A stretch of 64,000 nt of DNA, taken from NCBI GenBank assembly GCA_963726795.1, contig CAVSDD010000006.1:744001-808000 (forward strand), in the 5' to 3' direction. This document shows positions 25,996-35,229 of the stretch, piece after piece; positions within the stretch are counted from its first letter, which is position 1, and every line of letters begins with the position of its first letter. The notes beneath the pieces are model-generated. The model did not search any database. It saw only the letters and a program-made list of their open reading frames with translations, and had not been told where the DNA came from. This stretch comes from Hyphomicrobium_A sp963726795 (lineage in GTDB: Bacteria > Pseudomonadota > Alphaproteobacteria > Rhizobiales > Hyphomicrobiaceae). Made by a program: the position numbers and the translations under genes.

Positions 25996-26429
25996 TGCGC
26001 CGGGGCGGAGATGTGACAGGCCTCTAGCGCGCCCTTGATTCGCTCCTTGGCTTTCGCCTCGATGGCATCGATGTCGGTCTTGCTGATGCCGCTGTCGGTC
26101 GCGCCCTTGATCAGGGCGACGAACTTGCTCGGGCTCGTCTCGAAGCCGGCGATCAGCGCGAGCCGCTCAAAGCGCGACATGTCGGTCGCGGCCTTGTCAG
26201 CAAGGCAGGAGCACGCTTTTTCATCGGCCCCGGCTTTGGACTGCTTCTCGCACGCGGTGACGAGAGTCTGGCGCTCCTCGGCGGAATAAGAGCCGCCCAC
26301 GTCGAGGTCGGCCTTCGTCAATTTTACGGCTTCGATGTTCTGCGCCCAGAAGTAGCCGCCGACGATCAGCGCGATGAGCAGCAGGAAGATGACACCCACT
26401 GCCGCCAACACCCATTTCAATACCGACAT
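25992..26429 (-). CDS. Single-pass membrane protein of unknown function
   Basis: The 145-residue protein has one N-terminal membrane helix (WVLAAVGVIFLLLIALIVGGYFW) and a periplasm-facing soluble domain with four cysteines (ACEKQ, ACSCLADKA, EACHIS), which could form disulfides. I do not recognise a family. The ATGA overlap with the FAD monooxygenase suggests the two are made together. Confidence 0.75.
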   Translation of the reverse strand: MSVLKWVLAAVGVIFLLLIALIVGGYFWAQNIEAVKLTKADLDVGGSYSAEERQTLVTACEKQSKAGADEKACSCLADKAATDMSRFERLALIAGFETSPSKFVALIKGATDSGISKTDIDAIEAKAKERIKGALEACHISAPAQ

Positions 26430-26489
26430 TTTGAATGCACCTCCGCCGCAAGCGCTGTGTCCGTCACAGTCGGCGCGATGAAACGACGT

Positions 26490-27014
26490 TTATCGCGCGG
26501 GCGCAACGGATGACGTGCCGGCAATCCGCTTGAGCCACAGAAAGCCGAGGCCGATCAAGGGGAGGAGGATGTCGGAATACAGCATGATGCCGGCATTGCC
26601 GGGCGCGTAGTTCCCATGCGCGAGGATGTCATGAATGTGTCCCACGGCGGCGCCCCACTGGAACATCGCGGGCCCAAGGATGGCTGCGAAACGCACGCAG
26701 CACGAGCCTTTGAACGCCAGCAGGCCGATGGCGGCGAAGCCCAAGCTCGCATAGCCGACCTCGGCCTGGAACGGGCTGTCGGCCCAACCGATGAAGCCGG
26801 CCGCCAGCTCGCCGAAAAAGACGTGCATGATGAAATTGTAGAAAAAGCTGACCGCGACCGAGAACAGGATGAAGTAGGCGAGCAGCTCCTCGGCGACGCT
26901 GGGCAGCGTGAAGCCGTCACCCTTGATGACCAAGGCGATCACCGCCGCGACGAGCCCCAGCACGAGGAACGTCAGCGTGAAATTTCCCAGAACGAATTCC
27001 AGCAACGAAGCCAT
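26490..27014 (-). CDS. Membrane protein, DUF6790-like
   Basis: The 174-residue protein has five or six hydrophobic helices and a conserved-looking core with NFIMHVFFGELAAGFIGW, DSPFQAEVGYASLGFAAIGL and AVGHIHDILAHGNYAPGNAG. That core resembles the DUF6790 family; I am moderately sure. Function unknown. It lies 60 bases upstream of the small single-pass protein gene on the same strand. Confidence 0.7.
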   Translation of the reverse strand: MASLLEFVLGNFTLTFLVLGLVAAVIALVIKGDGFTLPSVAEELLAYFILFSVAVSFFYNFIMHVFFGELAAGFIGWADSPFQAEVGYASLGFAAIGLLAFKGSCCVRFAAILGPAMFQWGAAVGHIHDILAHGNYAPGNAGIMLYSDILLPLIGLGFLWLKRIAGTSSVAPAR

Positions 27015-27121
27015 GCGCGCGCGACCCAGAGAGCACGCGCAATTTTACAAGAACGCGTCCTAAGCAATCGTCGCCCCAGCGCAGGCAACTTGGCGCGAAC
27101 GTGATGCGCCGTGAGCGGACA

Positions 27122-27153
27122 TTGCGTTGCTCCCACTTATGTGATGTTATAAT
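27122..27153 (+). promoter_or_regulatory. Candidate sigma-70 promoter for the small exported protein
   Basis: A perfect TATAAT at 27148-27153 lies in a short AT-rich patch about 60 bases upstream of the gene. Upstream TTGC-containing hexamers (27122-27127 or 27127-27132) give spacings of 20 or 15, so the -35 is uncertain. Confidence 0.45.
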
Positions 27154-27214
27154 AATACGTGGTTGTTACGAGGCCCCGGCAAGAGGGCCCTCTTTCAACC
27201 CACAGGAGGAACAA

Positions 27215-27523
27215 ATGAAATCGTTCAAGACCCTTACGTTAGCCGCGGCCACCATGCTCATTGCTGGCGCCGCGACCGCCGTAACCGTCAAGAACACCAG
27301 CACGGCGGACGTGACGATCGGCATTGACTGGGGCGCCAAGGATAAAGTGGAGACGGTGCCCGCAACCAAGTCGGTGTCCTTCGAATGCAAGGACGGCTGC
27401 GGCGTGACCGGGCCCTGGGGCTTCTCTTGGATGGCCGCGGGGAACGATGAGATCGTGACCGACGGACGCTCCCTCGTGACCGTCGGAAGCATCGGCGACA
27501 AGGGCGAGACCCTCGTCGACTGA
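27215..27523 (+). CDS. Small exported protein of unknown function
   Basis: The 102-residue protein has a signal peptide (MKSFKTLTLAAATMLIAGAATA) and an 80-residue mature domain with two cysteines close together (SFECKDGCGVTGPWGF), probably a small beta-sandwich. The AGGAGG ribosome site and ATG 27215 are clear, and a TATAAT box and a terminator flank the gene, so it is a single-gene transcription unit that may be highly expressed. I do not recognise a family. Confidence 0.78.
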   Translation: MKSFKTLTLAAATMLIAGAATAVTVKNTSTADVTIGIDWGAKDKVETVPATKSVSFECKDGCGVTGPWGFSWMAAGNDEIVTDGRSLVTVGSIGDKGETLVD

Positions 27524-27561
27524 GCAATTTGTAGCCATTCTTGCGGGCGAGTTCCGTCCGC

Positions 27562-27595
27562 GGGCCGCAGGGCACCCGTCCCGGCGGCCCTTTTT
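27562..27595 (+). terminator. Rho-independent terminator of the small exported protein
   Basis: GGGCCGC (27562-27568) pairs with GCGGCCC (27584-27590) and is followed directly by TTTTT. It lies 39 bases after the stop codon. Confidence 0.8.
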
Positions 27596-27747
27596 ATTGC
27601 CGCGTGAATGCACGCGCCATTTGCCGTGACCCGCGCGCAAATTTCTTCGAATTGTCGAGCAATCCGCATCTCGATCTTTAGATCGCGGATGAAGAATACG
27701 TCGTGGGCATTCAATCCAGGTGCGAACCGAAACGGTGAGGGACCACG

Positions 27748-28788
27748 ATGGACGGTGACGGCGGTACGAGCGCGCACGAGGACCAGCAGCAGATCAAGTC
27801 GCGGCGCAGGGGTTCGATCACGGCTCGCGCAATGGAGGACAGCCCGGATTTGATGCGCCCCGTGGCCGAGCCCGTCGCAGGCCCCTACCCGATGCCGTCG
27901 ATGGAACGCTCGGCCGGTCCGATCGTCCCCGGCCGGGGATCGTCGCTCACCGGAAAGGTCGCAGTCGTCACGGGCGCCGCGCGTGGCATCGGCCGCGCCA
28001 TTGCCGTCGAATTCGCGGCGAACGGCGCCGATGTCATCGCGATCGATATCGCCGGTCCGGTCAGCCCCACCGCGGATGCGATCCCCGCAACCCAAGCCGA
28101 GCTTGAGGAGACCGTGGCCGCCATCCGCCACTACGGCCGCCGCGCCATGGCGATCAAGGCGGATATTCGCGACATCGGCGCGTTGCGACGGATCGCCGAT
28201 GAGGTCGAAGCTTCGTACGGCAAGATCGACATCGTCGTTGCCAATGCCGCGATCCAGGGCTGGAAGCCGCTGATGGAGATGGCCGACAACGATTGGCACG
28301 ACCAGATCGAGAACAATCTCAACGGCACCGCCAACACCGTCCGTGCGTTCGGCCCGAAGATGGTCGCGCGCAAGAAGGGGCGTTTCATCCTGCTGGCATC
28401 GATGCAGGGACGCCAGGGCACGAAGGATGGCGCCGCCTACTCGGCATCGAAGTGGGGCATTCTCGGTTTGATGAAATCGGCGGCACTCGAGCTCGGCGAG
28501 CACAACATCACTGTCAACGCCATCCTGCCGGGCCTGGTCGGCACCGCGCTGACCCACAACGAGCAGCGCTACCGCGCCGCAATCGCGCAATCGAACCGGC
28601 CAACATCCACCTATCCGACCGCGCAGGAAGCGTGGGATGCACGCGCCCCGACCGTGCCACTGGGCGTGGGCTGGCTGCAGCCCGAGGACATCTCGCCCGT
28701 CGCCGTGTTTCTCGCCTCGGACGCGGCGGCGCTTGTGACGGGTGCCGAGTTCGCCGCGACGGGGGGCGATGCTGCCAAGGTCAGCTAG
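27748..28788 (+). CDS. SDR-family oxidoreductase, mycofactocin-type subgroup
   Basis: The protein is a classical short-chain dehydrogenase with VVTGAARGIGRAIAVEFA, NAAIQGW, the catalytic Ser and YSASKWG (Tyr and Lys), and the ILPGLVGTALTHNE segment. The insertion between the first and second nucleotide-binding strands (AIDIAGPVSPTADAIPATQA then LEETVAAIRHYGRRAM) resembles mycofactocin-coupled SDRs, which hold NAD tightly. No mycofactocin genes are visible here. A 65-residue N-terminal extension precedes the fold; an ATG at 27832 is an alternative start. GTGAGGGA precedes ATG 27748. Confidence 0.87.
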   Translation: MDGDGGTSAHEDQQQIKSRRRGSITARAMEDSPDLMRPVAEPVAGPYPMPSMERSAGPIVPGRGSSLTGKVAVVTGAARGIGRAIAVEFAANGADVIAIDIAGPVSPTADAIPATQAELEETVAAIRHYGRRAMAIKADIRDIGALRRIADEVEASYGKIDIVVANAAIQGWKPLMEMADNDWHDQIENNLNGTANTVRAFGPKMVARKKGRFILLASMQGRQGTKDGAAYSASKWGILGLMKSAALELGEHNITVNAILPGLVGTALTHNEQRYRAAIAQSNRPTSTYPTAQEAWDARAPTVPLGVGWLQPEDISPVAVFLASDAAALVTGAEFAATGGDAAKVS

Positions 28789-28877
28789 CGGGTTCTCAGT
28801 CTTGATGGTGGCGCGGCAAAGCAGGGCAATCTTCAGGGTCGTCGGTTAGGCTCTCCGCACGGTCGCGGAGACAATGC

Positions 28878-29591
28878 ATGATCACGCTTTACACCTTTGG
28901 TCCGTATTTCGGTTTGCCGGATGCCAGCCCCTTCGTGATGAAGGCGGAGATCCTGCTGAAGATGGCGAACCTGCCGTATGCGATCGACACCGGCGGATTC
29001 CCCAAGGCGCCCAGGGGCAAGCTTCCCTACATCAGCGACGCGGACGAGATCATCGCCGACTCAACCTTCATCCGCCTGCACATCGAGAAGAAGTACGGTT
29101 TCGACTTCGACAAGGGTCTGACCGCGGCCCAGCGCGGCATCGCGTGGGCGGTCGAGAAGATGTGCGAGAACAACCTCTATTGGGCGGGCCTCTACGCTCG
29201 ATGGATCGTGGACGCCAATTTCGAGAAGGGACCGCGCAGGGTCTTCGAAGCGGCCCCGGCACCGTTGCGCGCCCTCGTCGCGCACATGGCGCGGCGGCAA
29301 TTCAAGCGCAATCTCTGGGGCCACGGCATGGGGCGGCTCACGATCCCCGAAATGGAGGAGCTCGCCGGCCGCGACATCGATGCCATCGCGGACCTGTTGG
29401 GCGACAAGCCGTATCTCATGGGCGCGGCTCCCTCCGCCGTCGACGCGACCGTCTTCCCGTTCATCGCGCACGCGCTGTGCCCATTGTTCGAGACCGGCAT
29501 CCGCACGCGCACCGAGCGGCGCGCCAACCTCGTCGCCTACTCCGACCGGCTGATGCAGCAGTATTTCCCGGCCTTCGCTGCCGCCGCTTGA
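28878..29591 (+). CDS. Glutathione S-transferase family protein (metaxin/Tom37-like)
   Basis: The 237-residue protein has a thioredoxin-like N-terminal domain (MITLYTFGPYFGLPDASPFV, GKLPYISDADEIIADSTFI) and an all-helical C-terminal domain with YLMGAAPSAVDATVFPFIAH. The layout fits the Fax/metaxin-like GST subgroup found in alphaproteobacteria rather than classic detoxifying GSTs. The catalytic residue is not obvious. It follows the SDR gene by 89 bases on the same strand. Confidence 0.87.
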   Translation: MITLYTFGPYFGLPDASPFVMKAEILLKMANLPYAIDTGGFPKAPRGKLPYISDADEIIADSTFIRLHIEKKYGFDFDKGLTAAQRGIAWAVEKMCENNLYWAGLYARWIVDANFEKGPRRVFEAAPAPLRALVAHMARRQFKRNLWGHGMGRLTIPEMEELAGRDIDAIADLLGDKPYLMGAAPSAVDATVFPFIAHALCPLFETGIRTRTERRANLVAYSDRLMQQYFPAFAAAA

Positions 29592-29647
29592 GCCGGCCAG
29601 AGCGGGTCAAACTCGGACGGCGAGCCGAAGCCCGCCGTCCCATTGGC

Positions 29648-30194
29648 TCAATTAAAATCCCGATCCCCTGGGAAGCGGTTTTCCAAGCCGGGCAAGTTTG
29701 CGCGGGCCAAGAACTCCTCATCGTGCTCCCGTTCGCGATTGTCAAAAACACGCCGACCTTTGACGATGCCGTGCTCCACCATCACGTGCATTTCCTGCTC
29801 GTAGACCGAACCAAAGCCCATGTGCACATAGAGGATCTGTTCTCCAAGCGGCACTCGCAAAACCCCGGTAAACCAATCGGCGAACAGCGGTCCGGGTTTC
29901 GCCAGCCGCACTTGGCCAACAAGGCGGTTGAGGTAGAAGCGGTCGTTCTTGATCTCCCACGTGCCACGATAGCGCCGCCAACACGCCGTGGAAAAAATCA
30001 TGGAGTTCCTCCGGCTCCGCGTGCTCGACACCTTCGTCATCGATCCAGCGCGCCACCCAGCGCTTCTTATCGGCCGACGGCTCGTGCCGGATATCCAAAT
30101 TGACCATGCTTGCGTCGGGCGGCAGCTTCGGACAAAACGCCATCGGATGGGATATTCCATCGAGAATGAGTATTTCGGGAATTTGTGCGGTCAT
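29648..30194 (-). CDS. Conserved hypothetical protein, one apparent frameshift
   Basis: Joined across one extra base near 29967, the locus gives about 181 residues: MTAQIPEILILDGISHP, HEPSADKKRWVARWIDDEGV, then GTWEIKNDRFYLNRLVGQV, ADWFTGVLRVPLGEQILYVH and EREHDEEFLARANLPGLENR. The protein looks soluble with a beta-rich core (ILILDG...W..RW.D..G...W.I..DRFYL). I do not recognise a family. It converges on the GST gene. Confidence 0.7.
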
Positions 30195-30465
30195 TATTCC
30201 TCCAGCCTAAACCCCCTCACCTGTCCGAGCGGACCCAGGCGCGCGCGTCTCCGCCGCCCCCGATTCCGCTCCCCCTACCCATAGGGAGGGAGAACTCGGT
30301 TTTTTGCAGTGGAGTGGTTTGGGGCCGACACTGGGCGGCGCGGCCGAAGCCAAAAAGCATTCCCGCGCAGCAATTTGCGCAATACTTGGACGCGACCAGT
30401 CCGCATCCTGTTAGCCGCAGCCGCGCTCCATTGCAGCGGGGCCCACGCTTCGCTACCTAAGCGCT
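30195..30465. other. Intergenic region upstream of uvrA
   Basis: About 270 bases separate a minus-strand gene from uvrA. The stretch around 30270-30295 (CCCCCTACCCATAGGGAGGG) contains a degenerate version of the palindrome seen between queA and tgt. I see no clear LexA box or promoter. Confidence 0.4.
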
Positions 30466-33400
30466 ATGCCAAAACCGACCAGCAAGCCCCGGGGGGCCGC
30501 GGAGCTCTCCAAGGCCGTATCCGCGGCCAAAGCCCACAACACCATCCACGTCCGGGGCGCGCGCGAGCACAACCTGAAGAACGTCGATCTGGAGATCCCG
30601 CGCGACGCCCTCGTCGTGTTCACGGGGCTGTCCGGCTCGGGCAAGTCCTCGCTCGCCTTCGACACGATCTATGCCGAGGGCCAGCGCCGCTACGTGGAGA
30701 GCCTGTCGGCCTACGCGCGCCAATTCCTCGAGATGATGCAGAAGCCGGACGTCGACCACATCGACGGCCTGTCGCCGGCCATCTCCATCGAGCAGAAGAC
30801 GACCTCGAAGAACCCGCGCTCGACCGTCGGCACCGTCACCGAGATCTACGACTACCTGCGGCTGTTGTTCGCCCGGGTCGGCGTGCCGTACTCGCCCGCG
30901 ACCGGCCTGCCGATCGAGAGCCAGACCGTCTCGCAGATGGTCGACCGGGTGCTGGGGCTGCCCGAGGGCACGCGCTTCTACCTGCTGGCGCCGATCGCGC
31001 GCGGGCGCAAGGGCGAGTTTCGCAAGGAGCTGGCCGAGTTTCAGAAGAAGGGCTTCCAGCGCGTCAAGGTCAACGGCACGTTCTACGAGATCGCCGACGC
31101 GCCCAAGCTCGACAAGAAGTTCAAGCACGACATCGACGTGGTGGTCGACCGTCTGGTCGTGCGTCCCGACATCGCGACCAGGTTGGCGGATTCCTTCGAG
31201 ACGGCGCTGGCGCTGTCGGAAGGCGTCGCGGTCGCCGAGTTCGCCGACAAGCCGCTGCCCAAGTCCGAGCGCGAGGGCGCCAACAAGTCCAAGAACGAGA
31301 CGCACGAGCGCGTCATCTTCTCGGCGCGCTTCGCCTGCCCGGTTTCGGGCTTCACCATCGACGAGATCGAGCCGCGGCTGTTCTCGTTCAACGCGCCCGC
31401 CGGCGCCTGCCCGACCTGCGACGGTCTCGGCACCGAATTGCAGTTCGAGCCGGAGCTGGTCGTGCCGCTGCCCGAGCTCTCGCTCAAGGACAACGCGATC
31501 TATCCCTGGGCCAAGTCCGGCGCCACCTCGCCCTACTACGAGCAGACGCTCGAAAGCCTCGCCAAGCACTTCAAGGTGTCGATGTCGACGCCGTGGAACA
31601 AGCTGCCCAAAGCCGTGCAGCTCGCGATCCTGTACGGCACCGGCGAGGACGAGGTGACGTTCACCTACTTCGACGGCACGCGCAATTACAAGACGGTGAA
31701 AGCGTTCGAAGGCGTCATCGGCAACATCGAGCGGCGCTGGCGCGAGACCGACAGCGACTGGGTGCGCGAGGAGCTGGAGCGCTACCAGGCCTCGCATCCG
31801 TGCGAGACGTGCGGCGGCTATCGCCTGAAGCCGCAGGCGCTCGCCGTCAAGATCGCCGGCCTGCACATCGGCCAGGTCGGCGACATGTCGATCAAGGCCG
31901 CGAACGCCTGGTTCGCCGAGCTGCCGAAAACGCTGACCAAGCAGCAGAACGAGATCGCGACGCGCATCTTGAAGGAGATTCGCGAGCGGCTGCAGTTCCT
32001 GAACGACGTCGGCCTCGAATATCTCACTCTGTCGCGCAACTCCGGCACGCTGTCGGGCGGCGAAAGCCAGCGCATCCGCCTCGCCTCGCAGATCGGCTCG
32101 GGCCTCACCGGCGTGCTCTACGTGCTGGACGAGCCCTCGATCGGGTTGCATCAGCGCGACAACGAGCGCCTGCTCGTCACGCTCAAGCACCTGCGCGACA
32201 TCGGCAACACGGTGATCGTCGTCGAGCACGACGAGGACGCGATCATGCAGGCCGACTACGTGGTCGACATCGGCCCCGGCGCCGGCATCCACGGCGGCGA
32301 GGTCGTGGCGCAGGGCACGCCCGACGACATCCTGGCGAACCCGGACAGCCTCACCGGCCAGTATCTCTCGGGCGCGCGCCAGATCCCGGTGCCGGTCAAG
32401 CGCCGCGCGCCGCAGAAGGGCAAGGCGCTCAAGATCATCGGCGCGCGCGAGAACAACCTGAAGGACGTGACCGCGGAAATCCCGCTCGGGCTCCTCACCT
32501 GCATCACCGGCGTCTCGGGCTCGGGCAAGTCGACGCTGATCATCGACACGCTCTATGCCTCCGTCGCGCGCAAGCTCAACAACGCGCGGCTGCATCCGGG
32601 CGCGCACGACAAGATCACCGGGCTTGAAGACCTCGACAAGGTCATCGACATCGACCAGTCGCCGATCGGGCGCACGCCGCGCTCCAACCCCGCGACCTAC
32701 ACCGGCGCCTTCACGCCGATCCGCGAGTGGTTCGCCGGTCTGCCCGAGGCCAAGCAGCGCGGCTATCAGCCCGGGCGCTTCTCGTTCAACGTCAAGGGCG
32801 GGCGCTGCGAGGCGTGCCAGGGCGACGGCGTCATCAAGATCGAGATGCACTTCCTGCCGGACGTGTACGTGACCTGCGATGTCTGCAAGGGCAAGCGCTA
32901 CAATCGCGAGACGTTGGAAGTCAAATTCAAGGACAAGTCGATCGCCGACGTGCTCGACATGACGGTCGAGGAAGGCGCGACCTTCTTCCAGGCGGTGCCG
33001 TCGATCCGCGACAAGCTGGAGACGCTGGCGCGCGTCGGCTTGGGCTACATCCACATCGGCCAGCAGGCGACCACGCTGTCGGGCGGCGAGGCGCAGCGCA
33101 TCAAGCTGTCGAAGGAGCTGTCACGCCGCGCGACCGGGCGCACGCTCTACATCCTCGACGAGCCGACGACGGGGCTGCACTTCCACGACGTGGCCAAGCT
33201 GCTCGAGGTGCTGCACGAGCTGGCGGACGCAGGCAACACCGTGGTCGTGATCGAGCACAATCTGGAAGTGATCAAGACCGCCGACTGGGTGATCGACATG
33301 GGCCCGCAGGGCGGCGACGCCGGCGGCCAGATCATCGCGGAAGGCACGCCGGAAGATGTGGCGCGCGTGAAGGAGAGCTACACGGGGCAGTATCTGCGGG

Positions 33401-33501
33401 AGCTGTTGGGCAGGCGCGGCCGTCGTGCCGGAGGCGCGCAAGAAACGAGCTCGACGCGCGAAGCGCCAGGCCGCGGAGTAGCCGCTGCTTCTGACCCGTA
33501 G
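30466..33501 (+). CDS. uvrA: Excinuclease ABC subunit A
   Basis: UvrA recognises DNA damage with UvrB in nucleotide-excision repair. The 1011-residue protein has two ABC modules. The first has Walker A GLSGSGKSS (from residue 54), and the ABC signature LSGGESQRI; the second has GVSGSGKSTLIID and LSGGEAQRI. The zinc modules are CPTC (first) and CEACQGDG with CDVCKGKRYN (second). DEPSIGLHQRDN and DEPTTGLHFHDV mark the two D-loops. The frame is intact over 3 kb, unlike several neighbours. It is not next to ssb. Confidence 0.97.
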   Translation: MPKPTSKPRGAAELSKAVSAAKAHNTIHVRGAREHNLKNVDLEIPRDALVVFTGLSGSGKSSLAFDTIYAEGQRRYVESLSAYARQFLEMMQKPDVDHIDGLSPAISIEQKTTSKNPRSTVGTVTEIYDYLRLLFARVGVPYSPATGLPIESQTVSQMVDRVLGLPEGTRFYLLAPIARGRKGEFRKELAEFQKKGFQRVKVNGTFYEIADAPKLDKKFKHDIDVVVDRLVVRPDIATRLADSFETALALSEGVAVAEFADKPLPKSEREGANKSKNETHERVIFSARFACPVSGFTIDEIEPRLFSFNAPAGACPTCDGLGTELQFEPELVVPLPELSLKDNAIYPWAKSGATSPYYEQTLESLAKHFKVSMSTPWNKLPKAVQLAILYGTGEDEVTFTYFDGTRNYKTVKAFEGVIGNIERRWRETDSDWVREELERYQASHPCETCGGYRLKPQALAVKIAGLHIGQVGDMSIKAANAWFAELPKTLTKQQNEIATRILKEIRERLQFLNDVGLEYLTLSRNSGTLSGGESQRIRLASQIGSGLTGVLYVLDEPSIGLHQRDNERLLVTLKHLRDIGNTVIVVEHDEDAIMQADYVVDIGPGAGIHGGEVVAQGTPDDILANPDSLTGQYLSGARQIPVPVKRRAPQKGKALKIIGARENNLKDVTAEIPLGLLTCITGVSGSGKSTLIIDTLYASVARKLNNARLHPGAHDKITGLEDLDKVIDIDQSPIGRTPRSNPATYTGAFTPIREWFAGLPEAKQRGYQPGRFSFNVKGGRCEACQGDGVIKIEMHFLPDVYVTCDVCKGKRYNRETLEVKFKDKSIADVLDMTVEEGATFFQAVPSIRDKLETLARVGLGYIHIGQQATTLSGGEAQRIKLSKELSRRATGRTLYILDEPTTGLHFHDVAKLLEVLHELADAGNTVVVIEHNLEVIKTADWVIDMGPQGGDAGGQIIAEGTPEDVARVKESYTGQYLRELLGRRGRRAGGAQETSSTREAPGRGVAAASDP

Positions 33502-33870
33502 GCGACGTGGCGTCGGACGCAAACGAGGTCGGCTGCTGAATGACGTGCGGGCGCCTGCACGCGTCGTGGCACCGCGAGCGGCTCGACTGAGCTGCCCATC
33601 AGAAAAGTGATAGCCATGATGGTTTTGTATTAGACAAACGAGATCGGCGCCCCTTAGGGATCTAAAGGCCGCTATTAATGACGGCCTCGATTGGCGCAGC
33701 GTGGCGTCGTCAGGAATCGGGCATGCGCGAGAGCCTTATTGGCCTTGGGGTAACTGTTGTCGCTTGCAGGCCCCCTCACCTTACCTCTGAAAGTTTGCAA
33801 CTCACCACGGTCTTCACGGCTGGCCCGGAGCGTGCACGGGAGGGCGCGTTGACTTGGGGGGAGGCCGGTT
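33502..33870. other. Gene-free stretch between uvrA and the AraC regulator
   Basis: About 370 bases with no convincing gene. GC content drops here compared with uvrA, and this is where the accessory stretch appears to begin. I see no direct repeats, attachment site or tRNA. Confidence 0.45.
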
Positions 33871-34746
33871 GTGAATAGTCGGCTGATGGCCGTTTCAGAG
33901 GGGGAACTCCGGCCAATTTTAAGGCAGCCGATATTTTCTACCGCGTCGGTCCGCTGGGCTGGTTTTCAGATCGAAGAAGGATTTTCTGCAAGTACGCGCC
34001 AACGCCAAAGCGCGGTCGAGAAGCCCTCCATCTTTCTGTGCAATCGGCTCCAAGGCTCAGTGGTCTGGAGCCATAAAGGCAAATCGCGCAAGCAAGTGGT
34101 GGTGCCCGGCACTGTATGTCTCTGCCACCCCCGCTACGAGGCGAAAGATGTCGTCGTGTCGGACGAATGGCAGGTGCTTGTGATGGCTTTGGATACGACC
34201 AGATTTCGGGAATATGCTCCGCTTGAAGCGCGGGCAATCGAAAGCTCGCTGGTCGGGCTCCTGTATTCGGAAGACAGGCACATTGCGCGACTCATGACTG
34301 AAATGCACCAAGAGGCAACGGCCGGTTGTCCCTCTGGCCGGCTTTATGCTGAGTCACTCTCGCTCGCAGTCCTCGTTTACGTGACCGCGCACTACACGAG
34401 CCGAACTCTGAGGCAACCAACCAAGCTCTCTCCTGCTCAGCAACGTTCTGTGGTTGATATCATCAGGGGGAACTTGAACTCCGACATGTCGGTAAGCGAC
34501 TTGGCCGCATCGATAGACGTGAGCGCAACGCATTTCGCGCGCCTCTTCAAGGCAACTTTCGGCATCTCGCCGCATCGGTATGTAATGCGAGAACGTGTTC
34601 TCAGGGCTAAAACCCTGCTAGCCAACACGGATTGGACAATTAGCTATATCGCGCTGGATCTCGGCTTTTCGGGTCATAGTCATTTCACGAAGGTGTTTCA
34701 CGCGCTGATAGGAGTGACGCCGAGTCAATTTCGCGAGGGCCGCTAG
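33871..34746 (+). CDS. AraC-family transcriptional regulator
   Basis: The 291-residue protein has an N-terminal sensor domain with a cupin-like pattern (SRKQVVVPGTVCLCHPR) and a C-terminal double helix-turn-helix: SVSDLAASIDVSATHFARLF, GISPHRYVMRERV, then TISYIALDLGFSGHSHFTKV and VTPSQFREGR. It probably controls neighbouring genes such as the divergent small gene and the esterase. The start is GTG 33871 behind GGGGGGAGG. Codon use is less GC-biased than in the flanks. Confidence 0.9.
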   Translation: MNSRLMAVSEGELRPILRQPIFSTASVRWAGFQIEEGFSASTRQRQSAVEKPSIFLCNRLQGSVVWSHKGKSRKQVVVPGTVCLCHPRYEAKDVVVSDEWQVLVMALDTTRFREYAPLEARAIESSLVGLLYSEDRHIARLMTEMHQEATAGCPSGRLYAESLSLAVLVYVTAHYTSRTLRQPTKLSPAQQRSVVDIIRGNLNSDMSVSDLAASIDVSATHFARLFKATFGISPHRYVMRERVLRAKTLLANTDWTISYIALDLGFSGHSHFTKVFHALIGVTPSQFREGR

Positions 34747-34761
34747 GGAGCATCGCTGCAC

Positions 34762-35082
34762 CTATTCTTTTTCTCCCTGAGATTTAGCCGCGAAATCCTC
34801 CAAAGGCGCCTCGTACCCGGGTGGTGTGGCTCGCAGGTTTACCCGCAGTATGGAGGGATCGGTTGTTTCAATCTGCCCATCAAGTACCGTTCCGGGGGTG
34901 ATCTCAACGCACTCGCCAATACTTTTTTTCTCGATCAAAGCCATCGAGAAGGCCCTTACATCCGAGCGAAGACTTCGTAACGTCGAAATTGCTGCAAAAG
35001 AAGTGCACCCGAAGGTCGGTACTTTAGCTTCAAAAAAATTCGTCTGGGACGCTGCGAGCACAACGACTACGAGAGTCTTCAA
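34762..35082 (-). CDS. Small hypothetical protein in low-GC stretch
   Basis: A 106-residue protein starting at TTG 35082 (AGGGAGGGG upstream) with a weak hydrophobic N-terminus (LKTLVVVVLAASQ), then a soluble region (ECVEITPGTVLDGQIETTDP and TPPGYEAPLEDFAAKSQGE). The N-terminus could be a signal peptide. I do not recognise a family. It converges on the AraC regulator and lies downstream of the esterase on the same strand. Confidence 0.55.
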   Translation of the reverse strand: MKTLVVVVLAASQTNFFEAKVPTFGCTSFAAISTLRSLRSDVRAFSMALIEKKSIGECVEITPGTVLDGQIETTDPSILRVNLRATPPGYEAPLEDFAAKSQGEKE

Positions 35083-35166
35083 AATCCCCTCCCTGCTCGG
35101 AATCGCCCTACGCCGCGCGACGCACGCACGCACGCACGCGAGTGAGCAATGTTTGACTTGAACCTG

Positions 35167-35200
35167 GGAGCCCCTACCCCGCCGGGGAAGAGGCTCCCAT
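35167..35200. other. GC-rich hairpin between the small gene and the esterase
   Basis: GGGAGCC and GGCTCCC flank an inner CCCC-GCC-GGGG pairing, giving a nested hairpin in about 34 bases. It lies after the esterase stop on its strand. There is no T-tract, so terminator function is uncertain. Confidence 0.45.
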
Positions 35201-35229
35201 CAATGGCTCATCTAACGTAATGGATTTTA

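Noticed and set aside
30457..33054. Very long open frame on the strand opposite uvrA (about 865 codons)
   Set aside because: It mirrors uvrA codon for codon, is rich in Arg, Asp and Leu, and has no domain signature. High-GC codon bias creates such antisense frames.
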